Positions 26,986 to 36,180 of a stretch of 64,000 bases of DNA are shown here, piece after piece (positions within the stretch are counted from its first letter, which is position 1; the number at the start of each line of letters is the position of its first letter). Source of the DNA: GCA-2690565 sp002457235. Its GTDB lineage: Bacteria > Verrucomicrobiota > Verrucomicrobiia > Opitutales > Coraliomargaritaceae. Under the pieces are notes generated by a model that saw nothing but the letters and a program-made list of their open reading frames with translations, was not told the DNA's origin and ran no database searches. The stretch lies in contig JBJLEZ010000007.1 of NCBI GenBank assembly GCA_045565695.1, positions 62,001 to 126,000 on the forward strand, in the 5' to 3' direction. A program made the translations under genes and the position numbers.

Positions 26986-27744
26986 ATGGTAACATTAGAG
27001 TCAGTCATTTCTTATTGTCAAAAACGCTTAAGCATTGATTCGATAACCGACTTCGATAATGCATACAATGGTCTGCAACTTGAAAATAATGGCAGCGTTA
27101 CAAAAATCGCTGCATCAGTTGACGCAGGCTTAATACCACTGCAACAAGCCTCACAAGCAAAGGCGGATCTCCTCCTCTGTCATCATGGTTTATTTTGGTC
27201 ACCAATTACGCCAATTAAAGATCATAATTATAAAAAAATTAAAACTGCAATCGATAATAATATCGCCGTGTACAGCGCACATTTGCCACTAGATTGCCAT
27301 CCCCAAATCGGTAATAATGCTCTTCTTGCTAAAGCACTTAACTTAGAGGTTATCGATACTTTTTTAGAATACAAAGGCACCAACTATAGTTTTATTTGTC
27401 ATCCTAATGGATGCACAAGAACCATGCTTACGGAACGACTTAAAGCATTATTTCCAGATACCTTTTCTTCGATACTTTATGGAAGCGAAACCCCTGAAAG
27501 AATTGCCATATTAACAGGAAGTGGTCAAAGCGCAGTACCCTACTTAAAAGCAAATAACATCGATACATTAATCACTGGTGAACTCAAACAGCAGCACTTT
27601 AATATGGCTCAAGAGTTGGAACTCAACTTATATCCTTGTGGTCATTATGCTACTGAAACATTTGGGGTAAAAGCATTAGCCGAGGAACTCGCAAATCATT
27701 TTAAAATCGAATGGACGTTTTTAGATCAAAACTGTTTAATTTAA
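26986..27744 (+). CDS. Nif3-like dinuclear metal-centre hexameric protein
   Basis: 252 residues of the Nif3/YbgI/YqfO family (short type, without the inserted PII-like domain). Metal ligands are visible in LLCHHGLFW (near 63), SAHLPLDCHPQIGNNALL (near 97) and GHYATETFGVKALAEEL (near 222). The family is sometimes labelled GTP cyclohydrolase I type 2, but that activity is not established; function is best left open. aroQ follows after 16 bp on the same strand. No Shine-Dalgarno seen before the ATG. Confidence 0.9.
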   Translation: MVTLESVISYCQKRLSIDSITDFDNAYNGLQLENNGSVTKIAASVDAGLIPLQQASQAKADLLLCHHGLFWSPITPIKDHNYKKIKTAIDNNIAVYSAHLPLDCHPQIGNNALLAKALNLEVIDTFLEYKGTNYSFICHPNGCTRTMLTERLKALFPDTFSSILYGSETPERIAILTGSGQSAVPYLKANNIDTLITGELKQQHFNMAQELELNLYPCGHYATETFGVKALAEELANHFKIEWTFLDQNCLI

Positions 27745-27760
27745 ATATCTCAAAAAAGTA

Positions 27761-28198
27761 ATGAAAACAATAGCAATTATTAATGGACCCAACCTAGACC
27801 GACTTGGTGCGAGAGAGCCCTCAATTTATGGCGATCAAACACTTGCTGATCTAGAAAAGCAAATGACAGCTGAAGCCGAATCACTCGATCTCAAATTAGT
27901 GTTTCATCAATCAAACCATGAAGGTGTCATCATAGATACAATTAACAAAACACTGAGCGAATCAGATATTGCTGGCATTATAATTAATCCTGGAGCACTG
28001 ACACATACTAGCCTAGCTTTAAGAGATGCTCTTTCAGGATGCGACATTCCTGCCATTGAGGTTCACATAAGTAATATTTACCAAAGAGAAGCAATCAGAC
28101 AAACCTCGATGTCCGCACCTGCCTGCAAGGGAGTGATTTCTGGTCTTGGATTTGAAGGCTATAATGCAGCACTTCGTTTTTTGAATACCATTATTTAA
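27761..28198 (+). CDS. aroQ: 3-dehydroquinate dehydratase, type II
   Basis: 145 residues, normal for the dodecameric type II enzyme of the shikimate pathway. Family blocks: NGPNLDRLGAREPSIYGDQT with the catalytic Tyr, FHQSNHEGVIIDTI, IINPGALTHTSLALRDAL and AIEVHISNIYQREAIR. It leads toward chorismate, the substrate of PabB encoded at 34.8-36.2 kb. Convergent with the SNF2 helicase gene, the ends overlapping by 8 bp. Confidence 0.96.
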   Translation: MKTIAIINGPNLDRLGAREPSIYGDQTLADLEKQMTAEAESLDLKLVFHQSNHEGVIIDTINKTLSESDIAGIIINPGALTHTSLALRDALSGCDIPAIEVHISNIYQREAIRQTSMSAPACKGVISGLGFEGYNAALRFLNTII

Positions 28199-30759
28199 TT
28201 AATTCCTTAACTTCACTCGTTTCTTTACTTTCTGGATTTTCGAGTGCTACTAAATTGTTTAAATTACCAAAGTATTCGTGAATATCTTTTACAATATTCA
28301 CGTCTTTAAAAGTAGAATCAAACAATTCTCTTTTTTCCGATTTTAGCATCTGGATACGCTCTTCTATTGTACCTTTAGTAATCATTCTATAGATAAAGAC
28401 TGGCATTTTTTGCCCCATTCGATGGACACGATCGATAGCTTGATTCTCTACAGCTGGATTCCACCATGGATCCATAAGGAATAAATAATCCGCTGAATTC
28501 AAGGTCACTCCTGTACCACCCGCTTTAAGGCTAACTAAAATGATAGCCGAATTAGGGTCCTCTTGAAATTCTCTAACGGGCAGACTACGATCCCTAGTTG
28601 ACCCTGTAAGTTCATAGATATTCAACTCAGGGAAATGTTTATTTAAAACGGGCTTTAGGCGATCTATTAGTTTCACAAACTGACTAAAAATAACCACTTT
28701 GCGCTTTTTAATTCCATCCAAAAGCTTCATTCAGGCGAGACAGTAAAACAATGATCTTTCCACTTTCTTCAGCATCAAAGTCCACCTCTGGTATAATTCC
28801 TGGATCGCAACAAACCTGCCTTAAACGAGTTAATAAAGTGAATAGACTGAGTCCCTTTTGCTCAACACTCTCTCCGGATTCATCGGTGATTAAAGCCAAT
28901 TCCTTATTTAAGAAAGCATTATAAATAATCTTTTGCTGACCCTTAATTGGGCAAATCAAATCTACCTCCGTTTTTGCTGGTAACTCTTGAGCCACACGTT
29001 CTTTGAGTCGACGTAAAATAAATGGACTAATCTGTTTTTTAACATGATTGGAAAATTCTGATATCCAGTTAGCATTACCAGATTGTAGGGCCGTTTCAAA
29101 TTCTTGCATCGACCCCATCAAGCCAGGCATCAAAAAATTAAAAATAGACCATATATCTAAGAGCTTATTCTCAATAGGTGTACCTGTTATCGCAAGGCGA
29201 TATTTTCCGTCTAATGCATAACAAGCCTGACTTACCTTCGCTAATGGATTTTTAATACATTGAGCTTCATCTAAAATTAAATATTCAAAGGTAACTTCCT
29301 TTACTTGATCGACATGTCTTCTCAAAAGCGAGTAGCTAGACAACCATAAAATACCCTTCTCATTTTTAGGAAGGTGGTCCGATTTTAAAACCTGCACTTG
29401 TAGTTGGGGATACCAACGCTCTATCTCCATTTTCCATACAGGGACTACACTTGCTGGACAAACAATGATGCTTGATTGATTAAAGTCCGCGCAATGAGCA
29501 ATCAAAGTGAGTACTTGAAGAGTTTTCCCTAAGCCCATTTCGTCAGCAAGTAAACAATGTCCTCCATTATTGAACATATGCTGCATCCAAGCTACCCCTT
29601 CTGCTTGATATTCTCTCAAAAAACTAGGTAAAGAATATTGGAGATTTTCATGCTTTTTCCTATTTTTTAACAAGCGATCTCTCCAACGTTTTAATTCCCC
29701 TGCTAAATCAAATTGTATCCCTTTGTCTAACCATAAGGAATAGAGCATATAACGAGGCCATTCTTTTAAATTCTTTTCATCAAAACTTATTTCCCAATTT
29801 TTAATCGCCTTTGATTGTTCATCTTGTATCGAAATAATTCCTTTACCTTTAATAAAATGTGTGCCCTTTGAATATTTGGTTAAATACTGAGCATCCTTCA
29901 AATCCATTAACTCTGAACCTAATCGGAATTGATAATTCATACGCATTTTACTACGCCCCGCACTTTCCGCACGACCCAAAATTTCTATCTTCTGTAGTCC
30001 TTGCGCCATTTCTTTAGCCCCTTGGTCTAAAGAAAATGAACCAAAAATACTTTCCCAACGTTTCTTAGCATGAGAGAAAAATCCTGCGATTCTTTCAAAA
30101 TCTGATAAGAAGAAATCGCCTTTTTCTTTCCTAAAGCGGAAGCCAACCTCTCGAGTCAAAACCGTTAATTGAACAATCTTCTCACGCTCTGACTCACTCA
30201 CTGCTTCTGAATCACTTGCAAATACAGAATCCTTGTTGCCGAATTTATCGAGCCACCATGTTTTTAAAGTTAAGCCTCGATCAGTACCGAAAAATTCAAG
30301 AATTAATTTTCTTTGAGTACGCTTTTCTCTTTGACTTGCACTATTTTGCTTTCTTCCAATTCTCTTATCTTTAGAGCTATTGTCACCCGTTTGCCTTTTT
30401 TGTTCTAACTCTATGGAAATTGGGCTAATTTCATCAGCAACTAATTCTTCAATTTCATACAAGCCTGCTGCAGCAATCGTATGTCCCAATTTTGTATCAC
30501 TTGTCGAAGAACGTATTTTAAACGAACCATCCATCCAATCGACAATCGAATAATGTAAATCTTTTCGGGTAAAAGCATAATGGATCGTTGCTGCATCCTC
30601 TGACAATTCAATACCTTTGACCTCTCCTGATAAATAAAGCTTTCTTGCATCAGATAAAACCTCATCAGAAAACAACTCTTCCCAATCAATTTGGATATAA
30701 TCAAACCATTTTTCGAGTGAGATTGAGTTGTATGAACGTGTCGGCTCTTTAGGAAACAT
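28191..30759 (-). pseudogene. SNF2-family DNA-dependent ATPase, interrupted by one frameshift
   Basis: One SNF2/Rad54-like ATPase spread over two frames: 30759-28708 (683 codons) and about 28725-28191. The first frame has a SWIM-like N-terminal region whose zinc cysteines are replaced (IRSSTSDTKLGHTIAAAGLY), Walker A LLADEMGLGKTLQVL (near 405), the DEAQ box LILDEAQCIKN (near 495) and TGTPIENKLLDIWS. The second has helicase C motifs VVIFSQF, LKAGGTGVTLN and DRVHRMGQ. They join if one base is removed near 28719-28726 (run of four A on the plus strand), restoring RLNEALDGIKKRKVVIFSQF. All motifs are otherwise intact. It could be a sequencing error or a fresh mutation. Confidence 0.85.
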
Positions 30760-30761
30760 AA

Positions 30762-30790
30762 AGTAAAATTAAATAATTTTTAATTTTACT
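30762..30790. repeat. 12-bp perfect inverted repeat abutting the SNF2 start codon
   Basis: agtaaaattaaa, five bases, tttaattttact. The stem ends two bases upstream of the SNF2 ATG, so in the mRNA it would occupy the ribosome-binding region; no Shine-Dalgarno is present. It also lies downstream of the SMUG1-type gene but lacks a T run on the minus strand, so a regulatory leader hairpin or operator is more likely than a terminator. Nearly all AT, so the hairpin is weak. Confidence 0.45.
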
Positions 30791-30828
30791 GGGCAAGTTT
30801 TAATATCAGAAATTATAAAAAATTATAT

Positions 30829-31554
30829 TTATTCCCAAACGCCTAAAGCATTCAATTGAACCAATGCTTTTTTACCCCAACCTTTATTCGCTGCAGGACT
30901 TGCAGGACTTGGATGCAAAATTCGCCCAAATTTGATTGATGGGATTTCTTTTAAAGCTGATTTTGCTCGTTCTTCAGCGAAAACACCCACACCAATCACC
31001 CACTCAACTTGCAAAATCTTAGCTACTGAGAGCAAATGCTTGTCACACAAGCGGTATAACTCGTTTGATTCTTCGACAGGTAATTTATCTGGTGTGCGAT
31101 TTCTTCCAGATGTCTCCATGAATACCAATGGGCAATAATTTAAGACATAATGTGATTTAAAAAATTCTTCTGCGGAGGGGAATTGTTCTTTAAAGAAGCC
31201 CCACAAGCGCTGCCCACTCACTTCACTTCTTGAGCAATCAAATCCCTCAATCAATCGCTTAGGGTGCTCCTTCTTTGGTTTGCCAACCAGAGTATGCACA
31301 CCGATCCAATCTCTTACATGTTGAATCTCACCAAAAGGGATACCCGTTTGTGCCATGCCAAAGGGGCCGGGATTCATCCCCATAAATAAAACTTTCTTAT
31401 GCGAATTACCCCATTTTTGAATATAAGCCTCATGTGCATTCCAAGCGTAAGACAAGGGATTATAGATATGAGTAGTCGGTTCGGCAAAGTGCAACCTATC
31501 TACTTCACAAGACAACTCTTTCCCTGCACTTATTAACTGCTCTGCAATACTCAT
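30829..31554 (-). CDS. SMUG1-type uracil-DNA glycosylase
   Basis: 241 residues. Motif 1 GMNPGPFGMAQTGIPFGE (near 60-77) and motif 2 HPSPASPAANKGW (near 215-227) are those of SMUG1 (family 3 uracil-DNA glycosylases), including the Asn of motif 1 and His of motif 2. It removes uracil and some oxidised pyrimidines from DNA at the start of base excision repair. A longer reading from 31608 is possible, but the ATG at 31554 follows the stop of the Rdx gene by one base (TAAGATG) and fits the family. Last gene of the folate cluster. SMUG1 is mostly a metazoan enzyme with scattered bacterial homologues. Confidence 0.93.
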   Translation of the reverse strand: MSIAEQLISAGKELSCEVDRLHFAEPTTHIYNPLSYAWNAHEAYIQKWGNSHKKVLFMGMNPGPFGMAQTGIPFGEIQHVRDWIGVHTLVGKPKKEHPKRLIEGFDCSRSEVSGQRLWGFFKEQFPSAEEFFKSHYVLNYCPLVFMETSGRNRTPDKLPVEESNELYRLCDKHLLSVAKILQVEWVIGVGVFAEERAKSALKEIPSIKFGRILHPSPASPAANKGWGKKALVQLNALGVWE

Positions 31555-31555
31555 C

Positions 31556-31834
31556 TTAGGTCGATTGTTCAGAATCACTGTGACCCAAATCTTTTTCTGG
31601 TGAAACAAAATCCCGAATTAATTGCTTAAGGACTTTCAACTCAGGAAATCCTCCTTCCGTTTTTCTATCCCAAAAGACTTTAGAATTAGACGATATTCTA
31701 AAAGTTCCAGATTCTAAAGATGGTTTCAAAGTAACTCCCCCAATTTCACCCTCAAAAGTTATTAAGAGTTCTTGGGCGACCCAAGACGCACGGGTCAGCC
31801 ACCGACAACCTGTGCAGTATTGAACTGTTATCAT
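31556..31834 (-). CDS. SelT/SelW/SelH (Rdx) family thioredoxin-like protein
   Basis: 92 residues when started at the ATG at 31834, which overlaps the folK/folA stop as TAATG. The redox motif CTGC (residues 7-10, in VQYCTGCRW) stands right after the first strand as in Rdx proteins, and GTFRISSNSKVFWDRKTEGGFPE is the usual second half. The selenocysteine of mammalian SelW is a plain cysteine here. Rdx proteins are small thioredoxin-fold redox proteins of unclear partner. Longer starts at 31852 or 31906 would extend into folK/folA and are less likely. The coupling to the DHFR part is positional only. Confidence 0.88.
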   Translation of the reverse strand: MITVQYCTGCRWLTRASWVAQELLITFEGEIGGVTLKPSLESGTFRISSNSKVFWDRKTEGGFPELKVLKQLIRDFVSPEKDLGHSDSEQST

Positions 31835-32838
31835 TATTTTTTCTGATTCCATATTTCGAACGTATATTTCAAATCCTGATAGTTCGAATCTATTTTTGAA
31901 TGACATTCAAAAGTAGATTCTTCAAACTTTGGAAAAAAAGTATCCCCTTCGTATGTGTCATTAATTCGCGTAAGGTGTATAGCCCCTGATAGGTTCAAGC
32001 TATCCCTATATATTGATTCTCCACCACATATCCAAATCGGTTTTTGAGAGGCTTCCGCTATTAACAATGCATCTTTCAAACTAGATGCATGATTTACCAG
32101 GGGATGATCTATCTTTGGAGCTTGATGACTCAGAACAATATAGGTTCGAGAATTATCCCAATCTGGCTCCTTGACCATTTCCTGAAAACTCAAACGCCCC
32201 ATAATTAATATACCATTTCTGGTTTTCCTTAAAAAAATTTTCCAGTCTTCGTCGATTGACCAAGGTAAAACCCCATCTTTCCCGATCACATAATTTTCAG
32301 AAATCGCAACAATTTGATTAATACGGCTCAAGGGCCATAGCGAAGACTCTATTTGAGAAAGTTCCGATGTATCCAGAGCTTTTAGAAAATGCTTTGCTTG
32401 ATTATCAAAAGAATCAATTTTAATGCGTAAATTAGGATTAATCGAGCACAAGGGCTTTAAAACAAAGTCACGCTTTAAAATATGAGGATGAGGAACTGTA
32501 AGAGTTGCCTCTGTTGAAGAAAAATCCTCATACCATAAAATATCTAAATCAATAATTCGATTTGTCCAAACATCCGTCTTAATTCGACCCATTTCTTGTT
32601 CGACTGCTTGGCAACAATCCAATAAATCCCATGGACTTAAATCCGTAAATCCTTCGATGACCGCATTACAAAAATCATTTCCGTCTTCGATCCCAATTGC
32701 CCTATTTTCATAAATTCCACTACTTTGAGTCACAACTAGCGCATTCATCCTTTCAAGCAAATAAACAGCTTTCCTTAAATGTCCCAATCGATCACCCATA
32801 TTTGACCCTAGGCCAATATAGACTGTTTTTAGCGGCAT
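31834..32838 (-). CDS. folK/folA: Bifunctional HPPK-dihydrofolate reductase fusion
   Basis: 334 residues with two complete enzymes. Residues 1 to about 160 are 6-hydroxymethyl-dihydropterin pyrophosphokinase (VYIGLGSNMGDRLGHLRKA, TNRIIDLDILWY, VPHPHILKRDFVLKPL). Residues about 175 to 334 are dihydrofolate reductase (INQIVAISENYVIGKDGVLPW, ILIMGRLSFQEM, IWICGGESIYRD, DTYEGDTFFP). So the third-from-last and last steps of tetrahydrofolate synthesis are on one chain. The ATG at 32838 is chosen over a start at 32874 because GCGGAGGT precedes it and it begins just before the HPPK strand; it overlaps folB by 10 bp. HPPK-DHFR fusions are unusual; HPPK is more often fused to DHPS. Confidence 0.93.
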   Translation of the reverse strand: MPLKTVYIGLGSNMGDRLGHLRKAVYLLERMNALVVTQSSGIYENRAIGIEDGNDFCNAVIEGFTDLSPWDLLDCCQAVEQEMGRIKTDVWTNRIIDLDILWYEDFSSTEATLTVPHPHILKRDFVLKPLCSINPNLRIKIDSFDNQAKHFLKALDTSELSQIESSLWPLSRINQIVAISENYVIGKDGVLPWSIDEDWKIFLRKTRNGILIMGRLSFQEMVKEPDWDNSRTYIVLSHQAPKIDHPLVNHASSLKDALLIAEASQKPIWICGGESIYRDSLNLSGAIHLTRINDTYEGDTFFPKFEESTFECHSKIDSNYQDLKYTFEIWNQKK

Positions 32839-33194
32839 ATGGTAACCTCCGCGGCAAAATAATCGCAGATACAATTTACAGGAACCGAAGGCTTTTTCAC
32901 TGTAACTGTCGCACTTTCAATAGCCGGAAAATCTTCTAATAAACTAGAAGCAATTGCATTTGCACAGGCTTCAATTAAGTTGAATCGTTTAGTCTCAAAA
33001 ATAGACTGAACTAAAGCATATATTTCCACATAATTCACCGTATAATCGGCATCATCCGTTTCATAAGCAGCCTGATCATTCAACTCAACAATTACATCAA
33101 TTTTAAAACGCTGACCTAATTTCGCCTCTTCCTCGGTCAAACCATGCCGAGCAAAAAATGCTAAATCTTTTAATTTAATTCTAGTTTTTTTCAT
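32829..33194 (-). CDS. folB: Dihydroneopterin aldolase
   Basis: 121 residues, normal length. It cleaves 7,8-dihydroneopterin to 6-hydroxymethyl-dihydropterin, the substrate of the next gene's HPPK domain. Family features: IKLKDLAFFARHGLTEEEAKLGQRFKIDVIVEL at the start (catalytic Glu of HGLTEEE), TVNYVEIYALVQ in the middle and the conserved Lys and Pro of VTVKKPSVPVN near the end. It overlaps folP by 14 bp upstream and folK/folA by 10 bp downstream, which indicates tight translational coupling. Confidence 0.94.
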   Translation of the reverse strand: MKKTRIKLKDLAFFARHGLTEEEAKLGQRFKIDVIVELNDQAAYETDDADYTVNYVEIYALVQSIFETKRFNLIEACANAIASSLLEDFPAIESATVTVKKPSVPVNCICDYFAAEVTICR

Positions 33195-34029
33195 AGTGAG
33201 TGCAGTGATTAATGACTTTTAAACAGTGACTATTTTCTAAAACATCATGAACTCTGACAAAGTCAACATCGTGAATCGCAGCTAAAGCAGTTGTAGCTAA
33301 AGTTCCCGATAGCCTATCCTTCGGATCTTCCAAATTAAGTAATTTAGCAATCATTGATTTGCGAGATGCGCCCAATAAGATGGGTTTTTCAAATGCATTA
33401 AAAGCATCTAAATTTCTCATAATTTCCCAATTGTCTTCAAATGATTTTCCAAATCCTAATCCTGGATCAAAGCAGATACTCTCTGCACGAACTCCAGCCT
33501 TTAAAGCGATATCTAGTGACTGTTTTAAATAATCTTTTATGTGTTCAACTAGTTGCCCTTTATCGCTGATTCCTTGTTCACTATTGTGCATTAAAATACA
33601 GGCAGCATCATACTTGGCAATTGTTGTGGCCATTGCAGGATCTCCTTGCCCTCCCCATATATCATTAATAATATCGGCACCTGCTTTTAAGCAAACCTCT
33701 GCTACTTCAGATTTAGATGTATCTACTGAAATTAAACAATCTGTTTCTCCACGTATTTTTTCTATGAATGGAAGGACTCGTTTTATTTCTTCTTCTACAG
33801 ATATAGGCATATGTCCGGGTCGGGTGGATTCACCACCGATATCGATTATCGAAGCTCCCTCTGAAATCATCTTATGGAAATGCTCTTGAGCACGATCAAG
33901 GTCTACAAACTGACCTCCATCAGAAAAGGAGTCGGGGGTAAGATTTAAGATACCCACGATATGAGTTTGTCCACCTAAAGGTAAAGACTTGCGCTTTGTG
34001 CGAAAAATCCTGCTTGCTCCACTATCCAT
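33181..34029 (-). CDS. folP: Dihydropteroate synthase
   Basis: 282 residues. Joins p-aminobenzoate to hydroxymethyl-dihydropterin pyrophosphate; the target of sulfonamides. Signature 1 GILNLTPDSFSDGGQF (near 27) and signature 2 GASIIDIGGESTRPGH (near 58) are intact, as are DIINDIWGG, FDPGLGFGKSFEDN and PILLGASRKS. It is followed by folB (14-bp overlap) and preceded by pabC (2-bp gap), so the PABA branch and the pterin branch meet in this operon. Confidence 0.96.
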   Translation of the reverse strand: MDSGASRIFRTKRKSLPLGGQTHIVGILNLTPDSFSDGGQFVDLDRAQEHFHKMISEGASIIDIGGESTRPGHMPISVEEEIKRVLPFIEKIRGETDCLISVDTSKSEVAEVCLKAGADIINDIWGGQGDPAMATTIAKYDAACILMHNSEQGISDKGQLVEHIKDYLKQSLDIALKAGVRAESICFDPGLGFGKSFEDNWEIMRNLDAFNAFEKPILLGASRKSMIAKLLNLEDPKDRLSGTLATTALAAIHDVDFVRVHDVLENSHCLKVINHCTHYEKN

Positions 34030-34031
34030 AA

Positions 34032-34856
34032 CTAATTCAAATTAACCGACTCAGATTGAGCAATTCTTTTCAAAATAGATTTAGTTTCTTCAATCTTTGA
34101 AAGAGAGCTCTCAGTAAAAGAAAGTACCGATTGATTGGAGAAACCAGCAATTTCCAATATTGGCAGAATTCCTACAATAGAATTAGTCATAAAGCATCCT
34201 TCCATAGCTTTCAAATCTTCCACCTTTATTTGCTTTTCCTCAATGGCTAAGGCTTCTAATAAAACAGCTCGAATAATACCCGGAAACAAACCAGTCTGTA
34301 TAGAGGTCGTAATTACTTGATTACCTTTTATGAAAAAACAATTACCGACACAAGTTTCACACACCTCACTTTTTGTGTTGAGTCTCAAATAATCAGTATA
34401 CCCTGCGGCTTTAGCTTCTTTTAAAAGCCAAATATTCTCTAAATAATTATGCGTCTTATATCCTGCATAAACTGAATTTTCATTTATTGGGTGAGTATTT
34501 TTTAAACAAAGTTTTCCATTTGTATCATTGATGAAACGCTCCCTCGAATAAATATATAACACAGGCCCAGTTGCTAAAACCATCAAAGATAACTTAAGAA
34601 CTAAATTATTTTTCCCATTTTCATAAAAATACGCTATAATCGCCTCAAGACTTGTGGATTCATCGGCATCGGATAGAGTATAGGCAAATAAATGTAATGC
34701 AGATTCTTTTAGTCGAGACCAATGCCGAGACCAAAATTGCAATCGCCCTTCGCTAATCTGCAATGACTCAAAAATACCCATACCATGGCTAAATGCCGAT
34801 TCCCTTGGATCTATTGACAACCGCTCACCTGGATGAATTTTCTCTATTCTAAGCAT
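34032..34856 (-). CDS. pabC: Aminodeoxychorismate lyase
   Basis: 274 residues, fold-type IV PLP enzyme that releases p-aminobenzoate and pyruvate from aminodeoxychorismate. Blocks: SAFSHGMGIFESLQI near the start, the PLP lysine in YAGYKTHNYLENIWLLKEA (near 133), and ETCVGNCFFIKG followed by LFPGIIRAVLLE. Branched-chain aminotransferases share the fold, but the position directly after pabB (13-bp overlap) and before folP makes PabC the natural call. Confidence 0.92.
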   Translation of the reverse strand: MLRIEKIHPGERLSIDPRESAFSHGMGIFESLQISEGRLQFWSRHWSRLKESALHLFAYTLSDADESTSLEAIIAYFYENGKNNLVLKLSLMVLATGPVLYIYSRERFINDTNGKLCLKNTHPINENSVYAGYKTHNYLENIWLLKEAKAAGYTDYLRLNTKSEVCETCVGNCFFIKGNQVITTSIQTGLFPGIIRAVLLEALAIEEKQIKVEDLKAMEGCFMTNSIVGILPILEIAGFSNQSVLSFTESSLSKIEETKSILKRIAQSESVNLN

Positions 34857-36172
34857 AAACTTTTTAATGTTGTTTCAATTGCCAAGCCCTTTGCTCCTGT
34901 TTCCATATATTCAGCTTCTGGGTCTGAATCCCAAACAATTCCACTACCCACATTATAATAAAGACGATTCTTTGTATATTGTAGCGTACGAATAGAAATA
35001 TTGAATTCAGCATCTTGATTAAAACCAATATAACCAAATGAACCGCAGTAAAGACCACGGCGATGATTTTCTAACTTTTCAATGATTTCCATCGCCTTAA
35101 TTTTGGGTGCACCAGTAATTGAACCCCCAGGAAACATTGAATGAATAGCATCAAATACATCATATTCAGGGGATAGCTTTGCTTTCACTTCAGCCGTAGC
35201 ATGCATAACGCTTTTATAATATTCTATATTATAATCAGTATTGGCAGAAACGCTGCCAAATTCAGCAATCCTTCCTAAATCATTACGCTCTAGATCAATT
35301 ATCATCAGTAGCTCTGCACGATCTTTTTCTGAAAGCTCCAAATCTTTGGCAAATAAACGATCCTCTGCTTCTGTTTTCCCCCTAGGTCGTGTTCCCTTGA
35401 TCGGGCGTGTCACTAAGCTATCCTTACTTTTTTTCAAAAACTGTTCTGGAGAAGTTGAAATCAATTGAACACCGTCACCATTGAAAAACCCACTGTAGGG
35501 TGCAGGATTTCCTTTTCTCAAAGCTTGATACAAATCAACCAAAGCCCCATCAAATAAAACATCTCTACGGCGAGATAAATTCACTTGATAAACGTCTCCT
35601 GAAGCAATGTAAGACTTTATCTGCTCTATTGATGCACAAAATTCATCTCGTGACGTATCCCACCGCCAATCACTGAACGAAAATTTTTTATCTATTTCAG
35701 AGTGAGTCTGAGTCTTATGCGATTGGATAATCGAATCCAATCGACTGAAAGTATCTTCGGCTGATTGCCTCACCTCTGAAGCAATAAGAAAGACCTCTCC
35801 AGAAACTGAGTTCTTAGCAACAATTCCATCATATAAACCAAAACAATAATTCGGTATCGCCAAATCATTGACTGATTTACTCGGCACATTTTCTAAACAA
35901 CGACCATAATCATAGCTGATAAACCCTACTGCACCACCAAGGAAAGGTATTTCGCAAAAAGTATCCTCTTTATAATCACTCATTAATTTACGGAGTTCCA
36001 ATAAATCATTCCCTCCCGTTATTAATTGAAACGGCTCTGAACCATAAAAACTCCAACCCCCTAAGTGATCCACTATTTGAGTACTATCCAAACCAAAACC
36101 AAATTTCCTACCACAAAATATATCAACCAAGTCTCGGCTCAATAAAGCATTTGAGTATGATTTAATTTGCAT
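34844..36172 (-). CDS. pabB: Aminodeoxychorismate synthase component I
   Basis: 442 residues of the chorismate-binding family. The motif PIKGTRPRGKTEAEDRLFA (near 255-275) has the lysine of PIKGT that marks aminodeoxychorismate synthase, where anthranilate synthase has PIAGT. Other blocks: IASGDVYQVNLSRR, LIDLERNDLGRI, MFPGGSITGAPKIKAMEII and the closing GSGIVWDSDPEAEYMET. It aminates chorismate; the glutaminase partner PabA is not in the window and may be supplied by an amphibolic TrpG elsewhere. First fol gene of the operon, 8 bp after lptF/G. Confidence 0.94.
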   Translation of the reverse strand: MQIKSYSNALLSRDLVDIFCGRKFGFGLDSTQIVDHLGGWSFYGSEPFQLITGGNDLLELRKLMSDYKEDTFCEIPFLGGAVGFISYDYGRCLENVPSKSVNDLAIPNYCFGLYDGIVAKNSVSGEVFLIASEVRQSAEDTFSRLDSIIQSHKTQTHSEIDKKFSFSDWRWDTSRDEFCASIEQIKSYIASGDVYQVNLSRRRDVLFDGALVDLYQALRKGNPAPYSGFFNGDGVQLISTSPEQFLKKSKDSLVTRPIKGTRPRGKTEAEDRLFAKDLELSEKDRAELLMIIDLERNDLGRIAEFGSVSANTDYNIEYYKSVMHATAEVKAKLSPEYDVFDAIHSMFPGGSITGAPKIKAMEIIEKLENHRRGLYCGSFGYIGFNQDAEFNISIRTLQYTKNRLYYNVGSGIVWDSDPEAEYMETGAKGLAIETTLKSLCLE

Positions 36173-36180
36173 ATGAACAA

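Noticed and set aside
31556..31834. Selenoprotein of the SelW type.
   Set aside because: The redox motif is CxxC with ordinary TGC/TGT codons; no in-frame TGA is involved.
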